A stretch of DNA of 21,290 bases from Asterionellopsis glacialis (taxonomy: Eukaryota > Bacillariophyta > Plagiogrammaphyceae > Rhaphoneidales > Asterionellopsidaceae), in NCBI GenBank assembly GCA_014885115.2, contig WKLE02000934.1:1-21290 (forward strand), written 5' to 3'. The notes below the pieces were generated by a model that was not told where the DNA came from, made no database searches, and worked only from the letters and a program-made list of their open reading frames with translations. Below, in pieces: positions 10,084-18,877 of the stretch (positions are counted from its first letter, which is position 1; each line of letters starts with the position of its first letter). The position numbers and the translations under genes were made by a program.

Positions 10084-10538
10084 ATGGCATCAACATTATT
10101 AGAATGGAAAAACAGTAAGTGTCCGGTGGGAAATCTTTCCTCTATCATAATTTCCAACAAATATAGTCATTCTAATTTTTAAACTTTGCTTGTTGTCTAT
10201 TTCGATTGCACCCATTTCCCATATCCCATGTTCAACTACGATATTACTACATTACGACTACTGCTCCTTATCATACGAAAGAAATTGTTTGTGTGGTTAC
10301 ATGCGACGGAAGAATAATTGTCGGAGAATTAGCAGGTCATGATCAAGTTCAAAATCTAATTTTACAAAATTCACATGAACGAGTGTATAGTATAGACGTC
10401 GAGGTAGAGCAAGTGCCGTTGGGACTGTATGTAATTCGGGGTGATAACGTTGCACTAATTTCGGATGTAGAAGATAAAGAGTGGGATAATAGTGTCAAGG
10501 CTGAACCACTGAGTTCCGTAGCACAACAGACATTGTAA
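10084..10538 (+). CDS. LSM8: U6 snRNA-associated Sm-like protein LSm8
   Basis: Two exons: a 31-nt first exon 10084-10114 encoding MASTLLEWKN plus one base, and 10282-10538. The 167-nt intron has donor GTAAGT at 10115 and an acceptor AG ending at 10281. The product is 95 aa, essentially the usual LSm8 length. Sm1 features include VVTCDGRIIVGELAGHDQ at about 15-32 and NLIL at 35-38. Sm2 is LYVIRGDNVALI at 59-70, with the diagnostic IRGDNV. SHERV and EQVPLGLY between them are typical of LSm8 rather than other Sm proteins. LSm8 joins LSm2-7 in the nuclear heptameric ring that binds the 3' oligo(U) of U6 snRNA for splicing. The start is chosen because it restores the N-terminal helix in correct phase; the longer open frame from 10206 reads intron sequence. 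No unusual residues are seen. Confidence 0.92.
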
Positions 10539-11487
10539 TTTTGAAACTGAATGGGTGTACGATATCAGGGCTGCGCATATTTATTGGTGACTACTCTTTA
10601 TAGTTGATATACATACTATGGTTGTCAAAAAGACAACCCTCTGATTTTGCGAATAACACGAATTCATCAAATGAAGAGGATTAAAATTAAACAGAAAAAT
10701 CATATCAGGGGTAATACAATTGACAACTTGTTCATTGGATTTGGAATACTGGTAGACTTTCAATCACATATCAGTTCCTGCATGGTAGTCAACTGAATGG
10801 AGTCTCTTTCTCTCCATAGAAACCGCCTTTCCGAGCATAATTACCAGATCATACTCTTGCCATCATTATGTATACTTTTATTTTGTTACCTTTTGTTAGA
10901 CGATGATAAATACTGTATTCACCACAGCTTATTAATCTTATATCATAACTTCAGTGGCTAGTCCTCCAAAGTAGTTTTCGCCGGGCCCTCCTGAGGACAT
11001 ATTCGTTCCTGTAGACTAGGACTACGTATAGGTCCTAGTCTACAGGAATACTCTTCACTTGTCCTCTTTTTTTAGTCCTAGCCCTGGAGAGAGACCCCCA
11101 GTCTAGAGAGCTTTGTTGCAATCTCTAGTATTCCAGTCCTTTCTCTAGTGGACCCTAAACCAGGTCCACCCCCTTCTCGACACCAAATGGGTTTATTGAG
11201 ACTCTGGAAATCAGAGCCTACACTGGAAATATTCAATTTTCCTGTCACAAATCGATTTTTTAACTTCCAAAGGCTACTTTAGAATGTTATATGATCCTTT
11301 TCTCTATCACCAAGAAGAACACTATCGCAGAATGAACGGTAATAAGGGAAACATTCAGTGTCTTGTCGGTACAATTGTCAAAGTTTTTGATGTACCTCCT
11401 TGGCTCCTGGAATGAAAGCGTTTGTCCATTTCGCTAGATCCGTTTGGAACATTACCGAATGCACGCCTTTTCTTTTCTGCGACATTT
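10539..11487. other. non-coding region with inverted repeat
   Basis: About 950 bp without a supported gene. It contains a 7-bp hairpin (GGTTGTC/GACAACC, 10620-10638) about 80 nt after the LSM8 stop, probably in the 3' UTR. Further on are the 17-bp perfect inverted repeat at 11006-11048 and a following CTAG/CCTAG-rich stretch to about 11165 that includes CTAGAGAG. Short open frames here show no domain. Confidence 0.5.
11006..11048. repeat. 17-bp perfect inverted repeat
   Basis: The left arm TTCCTGTAGACTAGGAC (11006-11022) and right arm GTCCTAGTCTACAGGAA (11032-11048) are exact reverse complements around a 9-nt spacer. Transcribed RNA would form a stable hairpin; as DNA it could be a protein-binding palindrome or the trace of a small MITE-like element. 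It embeds TAGGTCCTA (11029-11037), shared with other gaps in the window. No target-site duplication is obvious. Confidence 0.8.
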
Positions 11488-12483
11488 TCATCTCTTGGTA
11501 ACATCATGTACTTTGGCTATGCTTTTGGACCTTTTTCTCCTCGTACCAATCTTTGGAAGTAAAATTATTTGTTCGTTGGGTAAAGACCTCCTTGACAGCA
11601 TCGAAATCTTTAGACCCATCACAGTTGCTAAATGGCTCATTTGAATGAAGATATCCTGAATAATATCAAAATTCTTCAAATCAAATCCCATAGGTTCTAA
11701 TCTTACCTTGCAAGTTACTAGGCTTGATACCATCATATAGGATACTGGTGCGATGCGTTGATAAAACCATGATTCATGTTTTTCTAAAGAAGTATTAAAC
11801 CGAAATGGCTTTGCTTCGAGATTTTGCATAGTTACATTTCTAACGCATCTGAATGAACTTTTCCTCCCGTCTCCCCACATGTTAAACATGATGCCTTCTA
11901 GAACTGAAGGTTATGATTACGAATGATACCATCCGCATCCAACCAAATTGGTGAAAGAATTTTACTTGGTGACACCCCGCTAATGCACGATCCAATGGAT
12001 TGCAAAGGAATGAAAAAACCTATGATCCAAAAAGACGTCATCCGAATTCTTAAATTACTGGTGTGCCTGCACTTTCTTGAAGAGTTCGTTGAGAATTCGT
12101 ACTTCAAACTTTTTAAAAAATGGACCATAACCCAACTTTAAACGACTGTTTGGAAGCTTCAGAATGTAAAACGATGGTTCCCATTTTTAAAATACCGTTA
12201 GTGGTTGAATTCAAGTATTGATACACTGCAATAGTATTTGATGTAGTACCTCTCATTTTGGCATAAAATTTGGCTGAAGAGTGCGCTTATGCAAAATGTC
12301 AGAATCTAAATAATGGTGAGTATCCCAAAGGCTGAAAAACGCTTTTACCTGGATATATTCATAGAGACTACCTTGAACGTAGCTGGGTACAGGTGAGAGG
12401 ATAAGGACACCCTGTTTTTGGTAGAAAGTAGCAATATATACCAATCCAACAAGGAGTAGAATTACTGTATCATTTCTACACAT
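11488..12483 (-). pseudogene. possible decayed minus-strand gene, family unknown
   Basis: Three minus-strand frames follow one another in different phases: 12483-12253 (starts with a hydrophobic segment near DTVILLLVGLVYIATF), 12128-11898 (contains SPIWLDADGIIRNHN) and 11889-11488 (contains SSFRCVRNVTMQN). A further frame between the first two is open from about 12290 to 12121. Their residue composition looks protein-like and they would join with about three frameshifts, which fits a degraded gene. An intron-rich intact gene is the alternative: a good donor CAGGTGAGT at 12664/12663 and an acceptor TATAG ending at 12502 join a possible first exon (12756-12664) in phase to the first block, and a second donor-like GTAAAA lies at 12348. 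I could not find a set of junctions that reads through the whole region. No family is recognised; the N-terminal hydrophobic segment hints at a membrane protein. Confidence 0.25.
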
Positions 12484-12876
12484 ATAAAGTAAATAATACT
12501 CCTATAAAATATGAATTTCCGCACACATGTTATTTTACCGATAAGTCCTACAGACGCCCTCTTCCGTAGTTGGTTCAATAATGTAGGACGTACCGGTAAA
12601 TCCTAAACGATCCACTTGGATCGTCTCAGGCCCCCCGGACGGGCTACATAAAGTTCTACTCACCTGAATAATTGTTGCCAAAAACTCCAAAAACCAGAAC
12701 GAACCCCAGCATAAACAGACCCGAGACCCATGAAACGGGGACCAAGCACGAACCACTCCTCATTGTTGCACAGGGGCAAGTCGCAATGTGAAAATGGCAG
12801 AGAGATCTCAGATCAATCGAAGCTTATATGCGTTTGCACACTAAATTTGGCAGCGATAGCGACAACTAAACTAATA
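12484..12876. other. region upstream of the propeller gene
   Basis: About 390 bp. It contains the possible minus-strand exon and donor noted for the decayed gene, the motif ACGTACCGGTAAATCC near 12587, and a plus-strand frame open from 12730 that continues in phase into the propeller gene. I favour reading the last 150 bp as promoter/5' UTR rather than coding, because its translation is low in the Ser/Lys/Pro character of the gene body and a better start follows at 12877. Confidence 0.4.
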
Positions 12877-15203
12877 ATGCCGAATAAAAAAATTAACCTT
12901 AAAGATGGTGCGACAAAGATGAAACCGACGGATAGAAATCGGCCACAGCTTGCGTCGGCGACAGCGACAGGCACGAACAAACCTGCTGGAAAACATGGAA
13001 CAATACGAAACAAATACGAGACGAAAAAACCATCAGATACTTCAGGCTCTTCTGATGGAACAGAAATTTCAAGATCAGCGTCCTTGTCGAAGGCAATATT
13101 GTCCTTAACGGATAACAATGTGGAGGGAGAAAGTGCAGCTACCCGACCCTTCACTACTTCCATTAATTACAATGATGGCAAAAACCAAAGCGAAAGACAA
13201 AAAATGATGTCAGCACGACCTGGAAAGTACGGCGAAGGATCGGATGAAGATGAGATGAAAAGGCCTTCTCAAAAGGAAACATCAGCCACTCAACCTAGAC
13301 CTGGAGCAGTTGCTGTAAAAGGGATTGACTATACATCGTCCAGGAGTTTAAATTCGTACGATGATTCTTATGCATCTCAGTCTGGACCTCTGAAAAGCGT
13401 TTCTTCTTCTCAGCAGGACATTGAAGCTAATACTGAATCACCTTCTACCAGTGAGGAAAAGCCGACCTCTGCAGCTGAATTTATGACAACAGCAACTTTA
13501 GTCAAAGAACCAGAACTTGTTGTAGCAGAAAAACTACCAAGCCAAAGGCAATTCCATCACGAAGATGAGCAACAAAGTTCAGAGTTGATGCAGTTATTTT
13601 CCAACAAGCGTGTTCAATTATCATTGGGTCTTCTTTGTATTATTACAGTTGCTATCGCTATTACCGTGTCTGTCATATTTGCATCACGAAACGATAGCGA
13701 TAGTAGTGACAATTTGACAGCTCCAACTTTATCTCCAGCACCATCTATTAGTTTTGCGCCCTCCACGCCCTTTCCATCGGGGACGCCTTCATTTATACCT
13801 ACATATTCACCTTCTCTTGCTCCAACAAGATTGTCATGGCTTGCACTTGGATCTCAATTTATTGTCCCCAATGGTGCCTATAAGTTTGGATTTTCCGTAT
13901 CTATGTCTGATGACGGATCTCGGATGGCTGTGGGGGCACCACATCGCGAAGGGCGGGTTTATGTGTACGAAGCTCGATTGAACGATGATGAAAACGACAA
14001 CGGCTTTATTTGGATTCAATTGGGAGACTTTATAACATCAGGTATAAGTTTTGGTTTGTCAGGAAGTTCTGTCACGATGAGCGGCAACGGTGAAAGAGTT
14101 GCGGTAGGTACACCAAATGCCGACGATGTTTCTGAAAGGAGGGAGACAGGTAGAGTGGAAATTTACTCCTTTTCTTTTGAAAACAAATGGTTCCGTCTAG
14201 GAGAGCCAATATTTGGGGAAGGACAATTTGACTCGTTAGGAGATGATTCCGCTTCGATTTCGCTAAATACGGACGGGTCTCGAATAGCGCTTGGGTCTGG
14301 TGATAATGACGGTGAAAGCGAAGATTCAAACACGGGCAGTGTCCGGATTTATCATTATGATGAGGGAAATCGTAGATGGATTCAGCTTGGACAGGACCTT
14401 GATGGGGAGGGGTTTGGAGATCGGGCTGGTTCGTCTACATCATTATCCGGTAATGGAGAATGTGTGGCTATTGGCGGTAAGTGTGATTCTTCTGCAGATT
14501 TGTGTAGTGACTACATGCCTGTGGTTCGTCGAGACAGCAGCCGTGTATACTTTTGGTCAAACTACAATCACACTAATTTTTCTTGGTAAATTCTATTTTG
14601 TTCACGTTTAATCTATTAGCCTTCGACAACGATAAAAACTCTACGATTCTAAATAGTGGACACGTCCGAGTATATAGATACGATGAAGATGGTAAAATCT
14701 GGAAACTTCTGGGGCAGGAATTGAATGGCAGGGAAGCTGAAGTCCAAGCTGGTTACTCCGTTTCAATATCTCAGAATTGTACCAATGTAGCATTTGGTTC
14801 CGAAGTTACTTATTCTGATAATGGGACTGTTGATGTTTTCAATTTTAATGAAGTAGATGGCGAATGGTTGCAAGTAGGACAAAGTATTGTGGGACAGACA
14901 TCTGGTGATCGTGCTGGTTTCTCCATTTCGCTGTCAGGAGAAGGTTCTCGTATTGTAGTGGGTGCGCCGCACTATCAAAGAAGACAGGGTTATGTAAAAG
15001 TGTACGACTTTAATGGAACGGCATGGGAGCAGCTTGGTGAATCACTCACAGAGGATGATGCTGATTTGACAGGTTACTCAACATCAATATCCAGGGACGG
15101 TCGCCGTGTCATGTTCGGGAGCCCAGACGATTTTTCCTTCGATGAAGATGTTTCACCTCACACTGGAACAGTCCGTGTCTTTGAGCTACGAGATTTAAAG
15201 TGA
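12877..15203 (+). CDS. single-pass membrane protein with seven-repeat FG-GAP/WD-like beta-propeller
   Basis: Two exons: 12877-14476 and 14620-15203. The 143-nt intron has donor GTAAGT and acceptor TTAG. The join restores VAIG|AFDND in phase. The product is 727 aa (776 if the in-frame ATG at 12730 is used). Residues 1-245 are a Ser/Thr/Lys-rich, disordered, presumably cytosolic region. About 248-271 is a transmembrane helix (LGLLCIITVAIAITVSVIF). About 282-316 is a Pro/Ser-rich linker of repeated xPSxxPS type, characteristic of diatom surface proteins. The rest holds seven repeats of the form G(F/Y)S(V/I)S(L/M)S.DG.R(V/I)A(V/I)G.P...GxVxVY, alternating with W..LG: one seven-bladed propeller, displayed outside the cell or in a lumen if the helix is a signal-anchor. 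The role is unknown; binding of a ligand, glycan or partner is inferred. Asp/Gly-rich turns could bind Ca2+. It converges on the EF-hand gene. Confidence 0.86.
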
Positions 15204-15522
15204 GCAAGTTAGAACTTTATGCAGAATTCAATATTTGTATGAAATTGTGCCGAGATATCAATTGTTGCCGTAAAAACAGCGCCGTATGATTTGGAAGTAC
15301 AGAAACAAGTTCAAACTAATTTCTAATTTAATAAGGATTTCAGGCTTTAATCTAACGTCTCAAACAGAAATAAAAATATGTATTACAATGGAACATGCTT
15401 TACAAAGTCATTCTTGCAAAAGGGGCACCTCTTGTGTTCAAATACCACCCCAATTAATGTGGCCCTGGCTTGGTCAGAAGAAGTGATGAGATCCGACATT
15501 GCTCAGCATAATATTTCGACTC
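15204..15522. other. intergenic region between convergent genes
   Basis: About 320 bp of shared 3' flank. On the minus strand a 38-codon frame, 15499-15383, begins with Met and ends RCPFCKNDFVKHVPL, with a CxxC knuckle. It could be a tiny gene, an unspliced last exon of the EF-hand gene, or chance; no supporting splice pair was found. Confidence 0.4.
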
Positions 15523-16545
15523 TTATTTCTTCTTCTTGCTATTTACTGTCCGCAGGGTCTCTACTGTCTCTTCAACAAAGCTAACACTCGCACAATCAAA
15601 GAGGTGATAACACCAACATTTCTTGTTTCCCACCTCCTCCAGCAAGAAACTAGTTAGTGTTCCTAATTGAATGCCACTTGCTTTTGCAAATTTTCCGAGA
15701 AATGCACTGAATTCCATGTGACAAAGCTCCCGATTTCCATCCTCGTCCACTTCATCCATTATTTGTAGACATTCTATCAACGTCACGTCATTACCCTGGC
15801 GCTTGTTTAGAAAATTTTGAATACCTACGGCGATTTCTACTCGATCTAAGGAGCCACTTTTGTCGCCGTCCCATACCTCAAATAATTTAGGGAGATCCCT
15901 CCATCCCTTTTCGTCTGATATATTCTCGTGTTGCGTGATTAAATATGTCGTTACATCATTGAGAGTCATTCCCGACGCGGTCGCAAACCTTGAAAGAAAA
16001 CAACCAAACTCCATTTTATCCAAATATCCGTCAAAATTAATGTCAACTGTATCCATGATATCACTGACCTCATTGGGATGCATCTTTATTTGATAATGGT
16101 GAATTAGTTTGTCTATGCCGACTTGAATTTCCTCCCGATCAAGAGTACCACCGCCGTCTCTGTCCCATGCCGCAAAAAGAGTAGGAAGGTTCTGTAATCC
16201 CTTATCCACAGCTATAAATTCGTACTTTACCATGAGGAAATCTACCACCTCGCTAAGGGGTACACTTGCGGCCTCCGCAAACTTCGATAGAAATAAGTCA
16301 AATTCTCTCCGATCCAATTCTCCACTGAAATCCTGATCGACACCTTCCATGACGATGTGACATTCCTCCATTGTGATTGCGAGCATCTTTTCTTCAATCA
16401 ACTTGACCAGGCCGTCTTGAAGCTCATCCCAACCAATCTTCCCATTTCCGTCACTGTCCCACTTGTCGAACAGCAATGAGATCATCTCAAAACTATTGAG
16501 TGCATCATTTTCCTTTGTATCGTCCTCTGCGTGTACAGCCGCCAT
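15523..16545 (-). CDS. six-EF-hand calcium-binding protein
   Basis: A single-exon 340-aa protein. Six EF-hand loops start at residues 30 (DSDGNGKIGWDE), 70 (DQDFSGELDRRE), 128 (DRDGGGTLDREE), 168 (DINFDGYLDKME), 226 (DGDKSGSLDRVE) and 267 (DEDGNRELCHME). All keep Asp at position 1 and Glu at 12. The last lacks the usual Gly at 6 and the third has Gly at 5, so their affinity may be altered. Paired loops form three units with an almost exact 98-residue period, each ending in a related helix (SKFAEAASVPLSEV, SRFATASGMTLNDV, GKFAKASGIQLGTL), which points to internal triplication. No kinase or other catalytic domain, signal peptide or membrane segment is seen, so it is likely a cytosolic Ca2+ sensor or buffer. 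The C-terminal 35 residues, including CWCYHLFDC and a KKKK end, look unlike the rest and could be read-through of an unrecognised intron. Confidence 0.9.
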   Translation of the reverse strand: MAAVHAEDDTKENDALNSFEMISLLFDKWDSDGNGKIGWDELQDGLVKLIEEKMLAITMEECHIVMEGVDQDFSGELDRREFDLFLSKFAEAASVPLSEVVDFLMVKYEFIAVDKGLQNLPTLFAAWDRDGGGTLDREEIQVGIDKLIHHYQIKMHPNEVSDIMDTVDINFDGYLDKMEFGCFLSRFATASGMTLNDVTTYLITQHENISDEKGWRDLPKLFEVWDGDKSGSLDRVEIAVGIQNFLNKRQGNDVTLIECLQIMDEVDEDGNRELCHMEFSAFLGKFAKASGIQLGTLTSFLLEEVGNKKCWCYHLFDCASVSFVEETVETLRTVNSKKKK

Positions 16546-17667
16546 CGTCGTGTTGCGATCTATTGTGTGTTTTCGAGCGATTGCGATTGTTGTTGTCTAC
16601 ATTATACATGAGCTGTACCTGTCGTACTGGAAGCTTAGAACGAGAATCAGGGTACTGGTGCCTGTACCAGGTACAAGTATGAGTTGTCCTCTTTACTTGG
16701 TATTTACTGTGTACTACTGTCGGTAGATACTAACTAGGGTCCTTACCTGGTAGGACCTACCCGGTACCAGGTACAGGTACTGTAGACAGTACATAGCATG
16801 GTACCTGTAATGTACCATACCATTGCTTTTCAAGAACGGTAGGTCCTACCAGGTAGAACAATTAGGAGGTGCAAACAGGATGCTGTATAATCAGGACAAG
16901 AATAAAAATCACGTGAGGAAATAAAATAATAACGCACCAGAAAAATATTTTACCTCCCGCCGCCTGGTAAAGTCATCCAAGTCGATTTTTATATTAGAAA
17001 AATAGCACAAGTCATTTTTACTTCAGGTATGCATAATGAAAATACTCTACTTAATAGCCAGTAGGGTGCGGTGCTAACTCAGGAATAAATAGTGCAGGTT
17101 CGGGTATCAATCCACTGAAAAACATGTTGTCCGTTGTACCTGGTATGATTTTCCGAAGAAATCTACGCGAACAGACACATTTTTTTTCCAATAGAAAACT
17201 TCCGATTCACGGGAACACGCGACGTGACTGGTTGTTTTTACAAGTGGCACCAATGAAATACCTGTACCAGGTACTATTTCTAGGAACCTTCTGTAGGTAC
17301 CGTGAAAAAAATCTCAGATTACATAGGTTCGTCCGAAAAATTTGGACAGTTTCGAGATTTGTTATTCTCGTTCCTGCGAAAACTGAATGTATATATAATA
17401 TATCACTCTTTATATAAAAGTGTTCAATTTTTATTGGGTACTTCCAGGAGACTGAGAACATACCAGGTATCTCATTTTAGTATATATATTATATTTGTTC
17501 CTGCCACTGACTGAATGTTGTGTTATCCAGCAGCTTTGAGAACTCGGGAGTTCGAGAGTGCCGTCGGAATGAAGATGACTGCATAGATAGTCTGTGGCCT
17601 TTCTAGTCCTCTAGTCTGCTCGTACGGTGTAGAGATCATACCTTCAAATAAGATCATCAGAGCGGCC
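16546..17667. promoter_or_regulatory. divergent intergenic region rich in palindromic GTACCAGGTAC / TAGGWCCTA motifs
   Basis: This 1.1 kb gap separates the EF-hand gene (minus) from the zinc-finger/UBL-like gene (plus). The 11-mer GTACCAGGTAC occurs exactly at 16664-16674, 16764-16774 and 17264-17274. TACCTGGTA or near copies occur at 16744, 17136 and 17461. TACCTGGTAGGACCTACC at 16744-16761 is the exact reverse complement of 16838-16855, an 18-bp inverted repeat 76 nt apart. Open frames at 17124-17417 (+) and 17207-17461 (-) overlap and show no domain. The region presumably contains both promoters; whether the motifs are transcription-factor sites or remnants of a small repeat is unknown. 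Confidence 0.55.
16744..16855. repeat. 18-bp perfect inverted repeat within motif cluster
   Basis: The left arm TACCTGGTAGGACCTACC (16744-16761) and right arm GGTAGGTCCTACCAGGTA (16838-16855) are exact reverse complements separated by 76 nt, which themselves contain GTACCAGGTAC and GGTACCTGTA. The arms combine the two motif types found singly elsewhere in the window. Confidence 0.75.
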
Positions 17668-18570
17668 ATGTCAATATCCGCATCTTCTTCACCTCCAATT
17701 CAATCATCATCGTTCGAATCGTTGAAAATTTTCGCTAACGAACACCCGCTAGATGTTGGAGTCGTCTTCGAGTCAGCTAGTTGTGATTCCTGCGCACATC
17801 GATTCCGCCTGGATGCGTTAGTGCGCTATTTGGATGGCACCCTTGATCGGACATCTCCTCACCATGAATGTCCCAAATGTCAAACAAGAATTTCCTGGGT
17901 GTGTGATGAAGTAGTTGCAAAACAAAGAGAAATCGCTCAAGATTCTTCCGCTTCTGTTGTGCTCTTCAAATACAACAAACAAACGTTCTGCTTGGCAGTC
18001 GAAAACAAAGATACACAATGGTGGCAACGAAGTGCAACTTGTACGGCTCAAGAAAGGATGGCCGAAGTTTTGGGAATGAATGTAAAATCTGGTATGAAGG
18101 TACGTTATGTAGTGATGTAGTATACCCGTTACTTCCATGTTGTGATAACAGATTTTCTCTGCCTGGTTTGTTTTGCTTGTGCTATTTATTTTCATTTTTT
18201 AATCACCTTTCGTTGTCTGAATCAGATTCTTTGCAAGGGAAAAGTTTTATATCCGAACCTGAAAATATCTACCTCTGATCTCTCTATTCGGCTTATTGAC
18301 CTTTCTCTGAATGATTTGAAAAACAAGAAGCCATCCCTAGTTGTGATGGGTACAAGGGCTGGTGAAGAGTTACGACCGCAAAGTCAGGGCATATTTGTTA
18401 TGTGGTACGGCATGATGCAATGGAGTATTGGGTTGGTGCTTCGGTTTACACAAGCAACCTTTTCTACAACCTTTTCTATGCTTCTTTGGCCATTGCAGTA
18501 CCTTCGAGTATTACCACAATCTCGAAACGGTGATAATAGTACACGAAGGACAGAGCAAAGAGAGGACTAG
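17668..18570 (+). CDS. CxxC-CxxC zinc-finger-like protein with possible ubiquitin-like domain and hydrophobic C-terminus
   Basis: Two exons: 17668-18099 and 18226-18570. The 126-nt intron has donor GTACGT and acceptor ATCAG, phase 0. The product is 258 aa. Residues 1-18 are Ser-rich. Residues 30-77 hold C39-x2-C42, an H-R-F segment, HH at 65-66 and C68-x2-C71 (ECPKCQTRI), spaced like a compact RING/SP-RING or other zinc-binding fold. Residues about 95-185 (VVLFKYNKQTFCLAV ... RMAEVLGM ... KILCKGKVLYPN ... SLVVMGT) resemble a ubiquitin-like beta-grasp domain; the LCKGKVLYP strand-turn is created by the splice junction, which supports it. Residues about 200-240 (IFVMWYGMMQWSIGLVL and FSMLLWPLQYL) are hydrophobic and may anchor the protein in a membrane. 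The combination suggests a membrane-associated ubiquitin-pathway or quality-control factor, but that is inference. The tail is charged. It is convergent with the LKR gene. Confidence 0.82.
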
Positions 18571-18877
18571 GACTAGCTGCTGCTAGCATATCATAATGCT
18601 GTGTTCTTCAACAACTCTCCCAAGTATATGCACTGGTAAGTAACTGCTACGTGTTTACGGTAGTAAATAGGTTATTAATTCTTAGTTGTAATACTTATAA
18701 AAGTGTATCGTTATCATTGTTGGTTTGTTCCTCTGGCTCTGAGGACTTCGAATGTAATTTTTGATATACATGAAATAATATAGCCATGCTGTAGCGGTTG
18801 TAGCTTTTTGGTCGTTTATGTCATTGGTATAATGTCGTGACAAGTGTAGTCCAGCAATGTGCAACTTCAAACAAACA
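18571..18877. other. intergenic region between convergent genes
   Basis: About 300 bp of 3' flank shared by the zinc-finger/UBL-like gene and the LKR gene. A short minus-strand frame overlaps the end of the LKR gene in another phase and has no motif. There is no room here for a saccharopine dehydrogenase domain. Confidence 0.5.

Noticed and set aside
10206..10281. Longer LSM8 open frame starting at 10206
   Set aside because: The first 25 codons are intron sequence. The family N-terminus and length are restored only by the upstream 31-nt exon.
12730..12876. Upstream in-frame start for the propeller gene
   Set aside because: The frame is open but the extra 49 residues look like translated 5' UTR. 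Not excluded, only disfavoured.
17124..17461. Overlapping frames on both strands in the 16.5-17.7 kb gap
   Set aside because: They shadow each other, contain the repeated GTAC motifs, and show no domain or splice logic.
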